Positions 36,005 to 43,857 of a DNA stretch of 58,966 nucleotides are shown here, in pieces. The notes beneath the pieces were generated by a model that searched no databases, was not told the DNA's origin, and saw only the letters and a program-made list of their open reading frames with translations. Position 1 is the stretch's first letter. Each line of letters opens with the position of its first letter. Source of the DNA: an alpha proteobacterium SCGC AAA028-C07 (GTDB lineage: Bacteria; Pseudomonadota; Alphaproteobacteria; Pelagibacterales; Pelagibacteraceae); NCBI GenBank assembly GCA_000419465.1, contig ATTB01000002.1:79841-138806 (forward strand), read 5' to 3'. A program made the position numbers and the translations under genes.

Positions 36005-36442
36005 CTATAATCTTTTTTTTAGTCGTAATAAAAAAGCTCCGGATCCACCTAAACTTTCATCTGGCTCTTCCATAGAATTAATGATGTCCGAAAAATTATC
36101 TTTGATAAAATTTGGGATTGCATATTTTAATAAGCTTAAATCTTCTGACAAATAAGGATTTTCTTTGACTTTGGATCTTAGGCCTTTGCCTGTAATAATT
36201 AAAATATTTCTTAAATCTTTTTGATAACAGTTTTCTACAACGCCTCTTATCTTCTCAAAAGATTCTTGCAATGAATAGCCATGCAAATCTATTTTAAAAT
36301 CAATATGATCTTGTTTTTTGTTTCCTTTTATAGATTTTTTAGATATTTCGCCTTTATCTCCATCTAAAAATTTTTGATTTTTAAAATCTTCCCAGGCTTT
36401 TATATCTTCTGGATTTGTAGAATTTTTACTATTCTTTGACAT
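36005..36442 (-). CDS. Smr-domain protein
   Basis: The protein has 145 residues from MSKNSKN at 36442; further ATGs four and nine bases-codons upstream fall inside the Tim44-like gene. The C-terminal Smr domain begins at KIDLHGYSLQESFEKI (DLHG signature near 54) and includes NILIITGKGLRS near 85, the conserved TGKG. The end shows GGSGAFLLRLKK, matching the alphaproteobacterial Smr group (usually G-GxGAxYVxLRR). Smr domains are nucleases or DNA/RNA-binding modules. The biological role here is unknown. It overlaps the Tim44-like gene by 14 bases, a pairing usual in alphaproteobacteria. Confidence 0.85.
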   Translation of the reverse strand: MSKNSKNSTNPEDIKAWEDFKNQKFLDGDKGEISKKSIKGNKKQDHIDFKIDLHGYSLQESFEKIRGVVENCYQKDLRNILIITGKGLRSKVKENPYLSEDLSLLKYAIPNFIKDNFSDIINSMEEPDESLGGSGAFLLRLKKRL

Positions 36443-37043
36443 GCACATCCTGTGCAATTTCGGTTAAACTCCAAGTAGGATCATCAGAATTTAGATCTCT
36501 TGAAAAGCTCCAAACATCATTAACCGTTTGAATCTCTTCCGGACTGCCCTCAATAATATTGTTATCTGCATCTTTAATGCAGGATATAATCTCGCTCACA
36601 AATCTAGTTTTGACAGTATAAAAACTATCTTTCTTTTCTACATTCTCTATTGTTGCTTTTTTAATTCCTATAAAAGTAAATTGATTAACATATTTTTTAT
36701 TTTTTCTTTCATCAAGAACGTCGATGAAGCTTTTATAAACTTCCGGTGATGTTAAATCTTTTAAAGTCTTTTTGTCTGCAGCGGCAAATGCATTAAGGAT
36801 CATTTCATAGGCTGCTTGAGCGCCTTTTAAAAAAGCCTCTTCTTTAAATTCTTTTAAATTAATATTTTCTTCACCTCTTGATGGATTAACATCCTCAAAT
36901 TGAGCATCAACTACGACTGATTTTTTTGCTCTAACCGGGCCATCTTCGGCTCCTTTACCAAGAACATTCCTAAGTCTTAAAATAATTATACCCGCCACTA
37001 TGGCAAGCAATACAATATCTATATAGCCAAAATTGTCATTCAT
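36429..37043 (-). CDS. Tim44-like (TimA) inner-membrane-associated protein
   Basis: The 204 residues have one N-terminal membrane helix (IDIVLLAIVAGIIILRLRNVLG, about 8-29) and a C-terminal Tim44-like domain from about 70. This contains FLKGAQAAYEMILNAFAAADKKTLKDL and ends VWSFSRDLNSDDPTWSLTEI, which resembles the W-x-F-x-R-x-x-x-x-x-D-P-x-W-x-L signature of the family. It is the bacterial relative of mitochondrial Tim44; the bacterial role is thought to concern membrane protein handling. It is divergent from secB, a common alphaproteobacterial neighbour. Confidence 0.9.
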   Translation of the reverse strand: MNDNFGYIDIVLLAIVAGIIILRLRNVLGKGAEDGPVRAKKSVVVDAQFEDVNPSRGEENINLKEFKEEAFLKGAQAAYEMILNAFAAADKKTLKDLTSPEVYKSFIDVLDERKNKKYVNQFTFIGIKKATIENVEKKDSFYTVKTRFVSEIISCIKDADNNIIEGSPEEIQTVNDVWSFSRDLNSDDPTWSLTEIAQDVHVKE

Positions 37044-37159
37044 TTAAGGGTATTTTAGATTAAATAGTTAAAAATTAATACATCTAAATTTAGATCGAAT
37101 TAAATGATATTTAATATAAAAAAATATATTTAAATAATACAAAAATTCATATTTTTAAA

Positions 37160-37618
37160 ATGGAAGAAAAAAATAAAGAAAATTCTAAATACCAAATCAT
37201 AGCAAACTATGTAAAAGATTTATCTTTTGAAATTCCATCTCCAGATTGCTTTGTAGACGCGGCTCAAAATCTTGGTAAATATGAGACAAAAGTTGATATT
37301 TCTAACAAGCCTCTAAAAAATGGGATGCTAGAACTAAATTTAAAACTTATTTTTGAAGCGCCAAAAGAAGTGCTAAACAAAATTCACGCCGAAGCATGTA
37401 TTGCTGTGGTATTTAAAGTTACCGACGCAGAATTAAAAGCAGAAGAAGTTAAAAGGATCATTCTTGCAGAAATACCTGATTTATATGCAAAAAAACTAAC
37501 AGATCTTATTACTGAATTATTTCAGAAATCTGGCTTTAAAGAATTTAAATTTAAGAAAGAAATTAGCTTTAAAGAACTATACGAACAACAAACTGCTAAT
37601 TTAACGCAAAAGCATTAG
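37160..37618 (+). CDS. secB: Protein-export chaperone SecB
   Basis: SecB keeps secretory preproteins unfolded and hands them to SecA. The 152 residues have the family strand pattern: YQIIANYVKDLSFEIPSPDCF near 10-30 (usually YVKDLSFExP), then EAPKEVLNKIHAEACIAVVFKV near 67-88, and a helical C-terminus. The SecB of this group lacks the zinc-binding tail. The gene's 3' end overlaps the convergent dnaQ end by 23 bases. The 116 bp gap to the divergent Tim44-like gene holds only AT-rich sequence in which no sharp motif is clear. Confidence 0.93.
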   Translation: MEEKNKENSKYQIIANYVKDLSFEIPSPDCFVDAAQNLGKYETKVDISNKPLKNGMLELNLKLIFEAPKEVLNKIHAEACIAVVFKVTDAELKAEEVKRIILAEIPDLYAKKLTDLITELFQKSGFKEFKFKKEISFKELYEQQTANLTQKH

Positions 37619-38267
37619 AAACATTTTTTTTTAAAAATTTCTTATATTCTTCCATTTGTTCGGGTGAAACTTTAATAACAACACCTTCTCTGTTCTCATT
37701 GCTAATCTTCATCTTTTCATTAAAGATTTTATCATTAGACATTAGATCAAGCGTTAATTCCTTTTTATCAATTAATTCGATATAAACTTTTGAGAGTAAA
37801 TAACAGTCCAAAAGTGCAGAATGCTTTTCTCTAGCCTCAATACTAATTTTAAATCTCTTACACAGGGCGTCTAAGCTATTCCCAACACCTGGAAATTTAG
37901 ATCTAGCAATCTGAAGGGTGTCTAAAATGTCAGATTTTAAAATTGGTTTTATATTTAATCTTTTTAATTCATTATTCAAAAATCCAAGGTCAAAATCTGC
38001 ATTATGAATAATAAGTTTTTTATCTTTAATAAAATTAAGAAAATCTTTAACAACATCTTTAAACTTAGGCTTGTTTGATAAAAATTCATCAGAATAGCCG
38101 TGGACACTAAAAGCGTCTGCTGAGACTTTAGTCTCGGGATTTAAAAAGGTATGAAAAATATTTTTTGTTGGGAAGTGATTGCTTAATTCCACGCATGCAA
38201 TTTCTACGATTCTGTCCTTCTCCGCTGACAGCCCCGTTGTCTCTGTATCTAAAATAACTTCAATCAT
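37596..38267 (-). CDS. dnaQ: DNA polymerase III epsilon subunit (proofreading exonuclease)
   Basis: DnaQ is the 3'-5' proofreading exonuclease of the replicase. The 223 residues show Exo I as LDTETTGLSAEKDRIVEIACVEL near 6-28, Exo II as IIHNADFDLGFLNNEL near 90-105 and Exo III as REKHSALLDCYLLSKVY near 150-166 (H-x-A-x-x-D). All three acidic metal sites and the catalytic His are intact. A C-terminal part for polymerase contact is short. The start shares one base with the coaE stop. Confidence 0.96.
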   Translation of the reverse strand: MIEVILDTETTGLSAEKDRIVEIACVELSNHFPTKNIFHTFLNPETKVSADAFSVHGYSDEFLSNKPKFKDVVKDFLNFIKDKKLIIHNADFDLGFLNNELKRLNIKPILKSDILDTLQIARSKFPGVGNSLDALCKRFKISIEAREKHSALLDCYLLSKVYIELIDKKELTLDLMSNDKIFNEKMKISNENREGVVIKVSPEQMEEYKKFLKKNVSNAFALN

Positions 38268-38848
38268 TAATTTAAAAGAATCTTATCAATAATATTTTTT
38301 ACCTGCAATTTAACTTTATTTTTGGAACTGTTATAAATTATAAAATCTGCATAGCTTTGTTTGATTTTTTCACTCGTTTGTTGCTTTTTTAATATATTTA
38401 AAAATTGTTTATCTAAATTTTTTCTTTTTTTAATTCTACTTAAAAAAGAACTAGATCCAGTTTTAACAAGAATAAAAATATCAACGAAATTGAACATTTT
38501 ATTTTCCACCAAAAGCGGAACATCTAAAACAACTAATTTATTTTTTTTAAATTTGGTTAGAAAAAGAGCTAATTTCTTTCTTACTGTTGGATGAATAATC
38601 TTATTTAAAAATCTAAATTTATTTGGGTTTTTTTTAAGAGAATCCCTAAGCTCCTGTTTGTTTATTTTGCCTTTATAAAGTTTCAACTTAAAAAATTTTG
38701 AGATCTTTTTATTAACAATTTTATTATTCTTATAAAGATTAGCAACTTCATTATCTGCTGAAAAAATACCAAAACCTAGTTCTCTAAAAATATTTGCAAC
38801 AAAAGATTTGCCGCTTCCAACTGACCCTAGAATACCTACTCTAACCAT
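38267..38848 (-). CDS. coaE: Dephospho-CoA kinase
   Basis: CoaE performs the last step of coenzyme A synthesis. The 193 residues begin MVRVGILGSVGSGKSFVANIF with a P-loop at 8-16, then FSADNEVANLYK near 29, HPTVRKKL near 86, VVLDVPLLVENKMF near 105-118 and the lid region. Length and motif order are typical. It overlaps aroE by 8 bases and dnaQ by one, within the ppsR-maf-aroE-coaE-dnaQ run directed away from the presumed oriC. Confidence 0.95.
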   Translation of the reverse strand: MVRVGILGSVGSGKSFVANIFRELGFGIFSADNEVANLYKNNKIVNKKISKFFKLKLYKGKINKQELRDSLKKNPNKFRFLNKIIHPTVRKKLALFLTKFKKNKLVVLDVPLLVENKMFNFVDIFILVKTGSSSFLSRIKKRKNLDKQFLNILKKQQTSEKIKQSYADFIIYNSSKNKVKLQVKNIIDKILLN

Positions 38849-39668
38849 TAATTTTTTTTCTAAGTTTTTTATACATATCTTTTGTTATTTTTGGATTTTT
38901 CTTATTCCAAATATAAAATGCTTTCTGCGCTTGATAAACAAACATATCCAAACCTGTGAAAGTTTTGTGCCCATTCTTGCTTGCATCCTTTAAAAACCTT
39001 GTATTTTCTGGGTTATAAACAATATCAACCACACTAATTTTTTTATGAAAAATACTAAAATCAAATTTTAAATTCTTCTGGCCAATCATCCCAAGGCTTG
39101 TAACATTAATTAAAATTTGGACATCTCTAAATAATTTGTAGCGGTCATCCCATTTAATTGGATAAACAATTTTTTTAAATTTCTTTTTAAAAATTTTTAA
39201 CTTCGAGAATGTCCTGTTAGTTATGTATATTTTTTTTACTCCCTTTTGGATTAGAGCAAGAATAATAGAAGAAGTTACACCTCCGGCGCCAATAATTCCC
39301 GCTGTCTTAATTCTGGTTTTAATTTTTCTTAAAACACCCGAAGAGAAACCATAAACATCTGTATTGTCTCCAACCAATTTTTGGTTATTTAAGTAAACGG
39401 TATTTACAGAAGAGGTTTGTAAAGCGTCTCCCTTTAAAATATCTAAATATTTAATAACACTATTTTTAAAAGGAATGGTTACATTAATTCCCTCTATTTC
39501 TCTTTTTCTAACTTTGTTTAAAATTTTCTTTATTGAACTTTTTGTCGTTTCTAACTTTTTATATTCACAATTAATTTTATTTTTATAAAACCAATAATTA
39601 TGCAAAAGGGGAGACAAAGAATGCTTAATAGGATTTCCAATAACTAAAAAATTTTTTCTATTTTTCAT
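38841..39668 (-). CDS. aroE: Shikimate dehydrogenase
   Basis: AroE reduces 3-dehydroshikimate to shikimate with NADPH. The 275 residues contain the substrate site VIGNPIKHSLSPLLHN near 9-24, GINVTIPFKN near 59 (catalytic Lys), DNTDVYGF near 99, the nucleotide loop IIGAGGVTSSI near 124, and a late YNPENTRFL plus GLDMFVYQAQKAF. The sequence is lysine-rich but complete. It overlaps both maf (11 bases) and coaE (8 bases). Confidence 0.96.
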   Translation of the reverse strand: MKNRKNFLVIGNPIKHSLSPLLHNYWFYKNKINCEYKKLETTKSSIKKILNKVRKREIEGINVTIPFKNSVIKYLDILKGDALQTSSVNTVYLNNQKLVGDNTDVYGFSSGVLRKIKTRIKTAGIIGAGGVTSSIILALIQKGVKKIYITNRTFSKLKIFKKKFKKIVYPIKWDDRYKLFRDVQILINVTSLGMIGQKNLKFDFSIFHKKISVVDIVYNPENTRFLKDASKNGHKTFTGLDMFVYQAQKAFYIWNKKNPKITKDMYKKLRKKING

Positions 39669-40245
39669 TTAATTTATAATAGTTAACTAATTGTTTAATT
39701 GGCATTCCCATCACAGAATATTCATCTCCTTTTATTTCTTCAAATAAATCTTTTCCCATTCCTTCTATTTGATAAACGCCATATTTCTTGATCGTTTCTA
39801 GCCCTACTTTTTGTAAATAATCTTTAATAAAATTATCCGAAAACTGCCTCATCTTTAAAACTGCCTGTTCTGTGTGCATCCAAACAGTCGAGCCATTTTT
39901 ACTCAAACAAATAGAGCTAAACAAAGAATGTTCTTTGCCATTTAGCTTTTTCATCAAGCTTATTGCTAATTCCATATTTTCTGGTTTGTTAAATATATTG
40001 CCTTCAAAGTCTAAAACTTGATCGGCACCTAGAACGGTCTGGCCATAAAATTTACTACTTATTTTTTTTGCTTTAGTTTCGGCGAGGGCTCTTGAAATAT
40101 CAAATGAACTAAATTTCTCTGCCAACAAAGAGTTTTTAATTTCATCCTCATCTATATTGGCCGCTTCTACTTTAACATTAAAACTAAAATCATTTAAAAT
40201 TTTTAGCCTTACCCCGCTAGCGGATGCTAAAATTATATTTCTCAT
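39658..40245 (-). CDS. maf: Maf-family nucleotide pyrophosphatase
   Basis: Maf proteins are house-cleaning pyrophosphatases acting on dTTP/UTP or modified nucleotides. The 195 residues show ILASASGVRLKIL near 5-17 (S-x-S-x-R-x-x-x-L), a KAKKIS helix near 58, VLGADQVLDFEG near 71 (catalytic Asp) and the late YQIEGMGKDLFEEIKGDEYSVMGMPI near 160-185, close to the usual GAYxIQGxG...GxxxxVxGLP. The exact substrate group (YhdE or YceF type) is not clear. The gene is linked to aroE, coaE and dnaQ as in many alphaproteobacteria. Confidence 0.93.
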   Translation of the reverse strand: MRNIILASASGVRLKILNDFSFNVKVEAANIDEDEIKNSLLAEKFSSFDISRALAETKAKKISSKFYGQTVLGADQVLDFEGNIFNKPENMELAISLMKKLNGKEHSLFSSICLSKNGSTVWMHTEQAVLKMRQFSDNFIKDYLQKVGLETIKKYGVYQIEGMGKDLFEEIKGDEYSVMGMPIKQLVNYYKLNEK

Positions 40246-41060
40246 TAGCTATTTTTAATTTCGTGAATCTTTATAATTGAGGCGGCTGTTTCTTCTACTG
40301 ACTTTCGTGTTACATCAATTGTTGGGATATTGTTCGCTTTAAAAACTTTTCTGCTTTCTTCAAGCTCTTCTGTTATTCTTTCTAAATCAACATAAGAAGT
40401 GTGCTTTTCTTCGCTTAATGTATTTAGTCTATTTTTTCTTATATCTACTAATCTTTCTGGGTCAGCGATCAACCCCACTATTGTCTTTTTTTTATTTTTT
40501 AAAACTTCTTCTGGTATTTTTTGATTTGGAACCATTGGAATGTTGGCTGATTTGTAGCCTCTGTTTGCAAGATAAATTGTTGTTGGAGTTTTGCTGGTTC
40601 TGCTAATTCCTAAAATAATTATATCTGCTTCTAAAATTGTTTCTAATTTTTGACCATCGTCGTGCTCAATGCTAAATTGCATTGCAGCAATTTTTTTATA
40701 ATATTCTTTATTTAAAATATGCTGTCCACTTGGCTTTCTGTTTGCTTTTCTATTGAGGGCAGTTTCTAATTTTGGGATTAAATAGTCCAAAACCCCAAAG
40801 CAAGGAATTTTATGTTTTTCTGTTTCTTGTATTAAAAAAGCGGTAACCGCAGGCTCTACAAGAGTATAAAGCACTATTGGGTTTCCAAGCTTATTACATT
40901 TTTCCAATAAAGTTGCTATTTGCGCCTCGGTTCTAACAAAAGAAAAGTGGTGCAAGTTATTGTTAAAATTTTCGAATTGGGCCTTTAAAGCAAGAAATAT
41001 TCTATCAAGAGTTTCGCCGGTTGAATCCGATACTAAAAAAACGTTATATTTTCTGTCCAT
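40245..41060 (-). CDS. ppsR: PPDK/PEP synthase regulatory kinase-phosphorylase (PpsR, DUF299; RP001 homologue)
   Basis: This bifunctional ADP-dependent kinase and Pi-dependent phosphorylase switches pyruvate phosphate dikinase or PEP synthase off and on by threonine phosphorylation. The 271 residues show FLVSDSTGETLDRI near 8-21, the P-loop-like LGISRTSKTPTTIYLANRGYKSANIP near 150-175 and a final SVEETAASII. In Caulobacter and Rickettsia the homologue (RP001) flanks the replication origin opposite hemE. Here it is separated from hemE by the 276 bp AT-rich gap described separately. It heads the ppsR-maf-aroE-coaE-dnaQ run. Confidence 0.95.
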   Translation of the reverse strand: MDRKYNVFLVSDSTGETLDRIFLALKAQFENFNNNLHHFSFVRTEAQIATLLEKCNKLGNPIVLYTLVEPAVTAFLIQETEKHKIPCFGVLDYLIPKLETALNRKANRKPSGQHILNKEYYKKIAAMQFSIEHDDGQKLETILEADIIILGISRTSKTPTTIYLANRGYKSANIPMVPNQKIPEEVLKNKKKTIVGLIADPERLVDIRKNRLNTLSEEKHTSYVDLERITEELEESRKVFKANNIPTIDVTRKSVEETAASIIKIHEIKNS

Positions 41061-41336
41061 AACTCTGTTGGTAAGCCTTTATAATTATCCTTTATACATT
41101 TCTAACTTTAAAAACAGCAAAGGTTAACAGTTAATAAATTGTTGTTATTTAATTAATAACATTAATAAGTTTATTTTTTAATATTTTAGATTTGTTGGTA
41201 ATTTTAAATAAACAACATAAATATAAAGTTATTAAAAAAATTTAATCAACAAAACTTGTTAATAAATTGTTAATAAAAATATAAACACATTACTAACATA
41301 ACCATATAATACTACTATTTTAACTAATATTTATTA
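41061..41336. other. oriC: Candidate chromosomal replication origin (oriC)
   Basis: This 276 bp gap is the longest AT-rich non-coding stretch in the conserved part of the window. It lies exactly between ppsR (RP001) and hemE, the conserved position of the alphaproteobacterial origin. It contains a tandem pair TTGTTAATAAA (41256-41266, 41267-41277), a related GTTAATAAATTGTT (41130-41143, repeated exactly at 41258-41271) and other TTAA-rich segments. On the other strand the repeats read TTATTAACA, 7 of 9 matches to the DnaA box TTATCCACA, so they may be degenerate DnaA boxes. One TTAA-N7-TTAA (CtrA-like) spacing also occurs at 41259-41273. No perfect DnaA box is present. The hemE promoter must also lie here. 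Confidence 0.65.
41256..41277 (+). repeat. Tandem 11 bp repeats in the candidate origin
   Basis: Two exact, adjacent copies of TTGTTAATAAA. A 14 bp string spanning the junction (GTTAATAAATTGTT) recurs 128 bases upstream at 41130-41143. The reverse complement TTATTAACA resembles a weak DnaA box. Confidence 0.85.
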
Positions 41337-42350
41337 ATGAGTAGTTCACTTCAATATTCTCTCTTAAACAAACAAAAAAGTTTTCCTATATGGTTTATGA
41401 GACAAGCGGGGAGATACCTTCCTGAATACCAAAAAATAAGAAAAAAAAATAAAAATTTTATTAATTTCTGTTTAAATATAAGTGACGCAACAAAAGTTTC
41501 ATTACAACCTATAAATAGGTTTAATTTAGATGCGGCTATAATTTTTTCAGACATTTTGCTAATTTTAAATGCAAGCGGCCAAAAAGTAGAATTTAAAGAA
41601 AAAACAGGACCAATTTTAGAAAATTATAATTTAAATAAATTTTATAAAACAAAGGATAAAATTTTTATAAAAAAACTAACAAATGTTTATAAAATATTAA
41701 AAAAAATAAAAAAAAAATTACCAAAGGAAAAGGCATTAATAGGCTTTGCCGGATCCCCATGGACACTTTTAACCTACATGATTAACAAAGGTTCACCGAA
41801 GAAAAATATAAAGTTTTTAAAAAACCTTAAAAAGAAAGAAATAATAAAAATAATTAAAAGATTAGAACACTTGATTTATATTCATTGCAAAGAGCAGATA
41901 TTGGCGGGAGCGGACATTATACAGCTGTTTGATAGTTGGGCAGGTTTAATTGAAAAAAAAAACTTAAAAGAATTTTGCATTAACCCAAACAAAAATATCG
42001 TTAGCAAAATTAAAAAAAACTTTCCAAACAACCCGATTATTTGTTTTCCGAAGGGAATTAACAAAAATATAAACAATTTTATAAAAGAGGTAAAACCGCA
42101 TGGAATTAATATTGATTATGATATTAATCTTAAGAAATTAAATTTAAATAATAATGTGGTTTTTCAAGGGGGAATGAATCCAAAATTTCTACTAGGAAAC
42201 ACTAAAAGAATGTTTAATGAAGTAAAAAAATATTTAAATTTTTTTAAAAATAAACCATACATATTTAATTTGGGACATGGAATATTGCCAAAAACAAAAC
42301 CAGAAAACGTTAAAAGGCTGGTTGAGTTTGTAAGGAGTTATAATTTATGA
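41337..42350 (+). CDS. hemE: Uroporphyrinogen decarboxylase
   Basis: HemE converts uroporphyrinogen III to coproporphyrinogen III in heme synthesis. The 337 residues contain FPIWFMRQAGRYLPEYQKIRKK near 16-37 (the first family signature with the catalytic Arg residues), FSDILLIL near 69 (catalytic Asp), GFAGSPWTLLTYMI near 136, QLFDSWAG near 196 and FNLGHGILPKTKPENV near 312. It tolerates a very lysine-rich composition with several A runs (for example A9 at 41441-41449). It is the first gene right of the presumed oriC and overlaps hemH by 4 bases. Confidence 0.96.
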   Translation: MSSSLQYSLLNKQKSFPIWFMRQAGRYLPEYQKIRKKNKNFINFCLNISDATKVSLQPINRFNLDAAIIFSDILLILNASGQKVEFKEKTGPILENYNLNKFYKTKDKIFIKKLTNVYKILKKIKKKLPKEKALIGFAGSPWTLLTYMINKGSPKKNIKFLKNLKKKEIIKIIKRLEHLIYIHCKEQILAGADIIQLFDSWAGLIEKKNLKEFCINPNKNIVSKIKKNFPNNPIICFPKGINKNINNFIKEVKPHGINIDYDINLKKLNLNNNVVFQGGMNPKFLLGNTKRMFNEVKKYLNFFKNKPYIFNLGHGILPKTKPENVKRLVEFVRSYNL

Positions 42351-43360
42351 GTTTTGATTTAGATAAAATAAATCACCCAAAAGTAAAATTTGGAAAAACA
42401 GGAGTTTTACTGGTTAACCTTGGCACACCAGACTCAACGAGTTGGTGGGATATTAGAAAATATTTAAAAGAGTTTTTGTCTGACACAAGAGTAATAGAAG
42501 TTAATCCTGTTCTTTGGCAAATAATTTTAAACTTATTTATATTAACCTTTAGGCCATCAAAAACAGCGCATGCTTATAAGCAAATTTGGATGAACGATAC
42601 CAATGAATCGCCGCTTAGATATTATACTAAAAACCAAACCCAAAAATTAAAAGAAAAGATAGTCAGTGATAATGTTATCGTTGATTTTGCAATGAGGTAT
42701 GGAAACCCAAGCATAAAAAGCAAACTAGATTTTTTGCAGAAAGAAGGGTGCGAAAAAATTATTATTTTTCCTTTATACCCACAATATGCAGCAGCGACCA
42801 CAGCAACTGTGTGTGATGAAGTTTATAGAAATTTAATAAAAATGAGATGGCAGCCCAGTTTACAAACGATTCCACATTATGAAAGCGAACCCCTGTTTAT
42901 TGATGCGCTTGTAAAAAGTATAAAAAAGAAAGTCTCAGAAATTAAATGGAAGCCAGATTTAATCCTAGCCTCTTATCATGGTATACCAAAAAAATATTTT
43001 ACAAAAGGGGACCCATACCATTGTTACTGTCAAAAAACGACGCGACTGATAAAAGAAAAATTTAAAGACATTCCTATTGAGACAACTTTTCAATCAAGGT
43101 TTGGACCGGATGAGTGGTTAACTCCATACACAGACAAAACTTTAGAGGAGCTACCTAACAAGGGTAAAAAAAATGTGCTTATGATATGTCCTGGATTTTC
43201 ATCAGATTGTGTTGAGACTTTAGAGGAAATAGCAATTCAAGGAAAAGAAAGCTTTATAGAAAATGGTGGAGAAAATTATGATATTGTTCCATGTCTAAAT
43301 GATAATGAAGACCACATTAAAATGATGGAACATATTGTTAAAAAATATTTAGTTAATTAA
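42347..43360 (+). CDS. hemH: Ferrochelatase
   Basis: HemH inserts Fe2+ into protoporphyrin IX. The 337 residues show GVLLVNLGTPDS near 20-31, FPLYPQYAAATTATV near 142, LILASYHGIPKKYFTKGDPYHCYC near 205 (catalytic His), TTFQSRFGPDEWLTPYTDKTLEEL near 245 and CPGFSSDCVETLEEI near 277 (catalytic Glu). It overlaps hemE by 4 bases and hemJ by one. The three heme genes together cover late steps of the same pathway. Confidence 0.97.
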   Translation: MSFDLDKINHPKVKFGKTGVLLVNLGTPDSTSWWDIRKYLKEFLSDTRVIEVNPVLWQIILNLFILTFRPSKTAHAYKQIWMNDTNESPLRYYTKNQTQKLKEKIVSDNVIVDFAMRYGNPSIKSKLDFLQKEGCEKIIIFPLYPQYAAATTATVCDEVYRNLIKMRWQPSLQTIPHYESEPLFIDALVKSIKKKVSEIKWKPDLILASYHGIPKKYFTKGDPYHCYCQKTTRLIKEKFKDIPIETTFQSRFGPDEWLTPYTDKTLEELPNKGKKNVLMICPGFSSDCVETLEEIAIQGKESFIENGGENYDIVPCLNDNEDHIKMMEHIVKKYLVN

Positions 43361-43791
43361 TGAATTTATATTTAACGCTTAAAGCAATTCACGTTATAGC
43401 CGTTATTTCATGGATGGTTGGACTTTTGTATTTACCAAGATTATTTGTTTATCACGTTGAAAATAATAGCGCCGAATCTTCTAAAATTTTTAAAGTGATG
43501 GAAAAAAGATTAATGAAAATAATTATGAACCCAGCTATGATTGTTACTTGGGCATCCGGCTTATCTGTTTTGTGGATTTTAGGATTTAACAATATTTTTT
43601 CTTTATGGCTGTCTGTTAAATTTTTATTTGTAATAGCTCTCTCTGGCTATCATGGTTTTTTATCTAAATGCTTGAAGGATTTTGAGTTCGATAGAAATAC
43701 AAGAAGTTCAAAATTTTTTAGAGTAATAAATGAAATACCAACTATTATACTGATAATCATTGTCTTTTTGGCTATTTTTAAACCCGCTTGA
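43360..43791 (+). CDS. hemJ: Protoporphyrinogen oxidase HemJ
   Basis: HemJ is a membrane protoporphyrinogen IX oxidase used by many alphaproteobacteria in place of HemG or HemY. The 143 residues have four predicted membrane helices. The signature near the start is LKAIHVIAVISWMVGLLYLPRLFVYH (7-32), with the conserved His for heme binding, and KFLFVIALSGYHGFL near 87 contains the second conserved His. Placement after hemH supports the call: hemE-hemH-hemJ form one transcript. Confidence 0.94.
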   Translation: MNLYLTLKAIHVIAVISWMVGLLYLPRLFVYHVENNSAESSKIFKVMEKRLMKIIMNPAMIVTWASGLSVLWILGFNNIFSLWLSVKFLFVIALSGYHGFLSKCLKDFEFDRNTRSSKFFRVINEIPTIILIIIVFLAIFKPA

Positions 43792-43857
43792 AATATAATT
43801 AATTATTGTTATATTCCCTTCACACCTAAAAGTTTCAGAAGACAATTCCAAACATAA

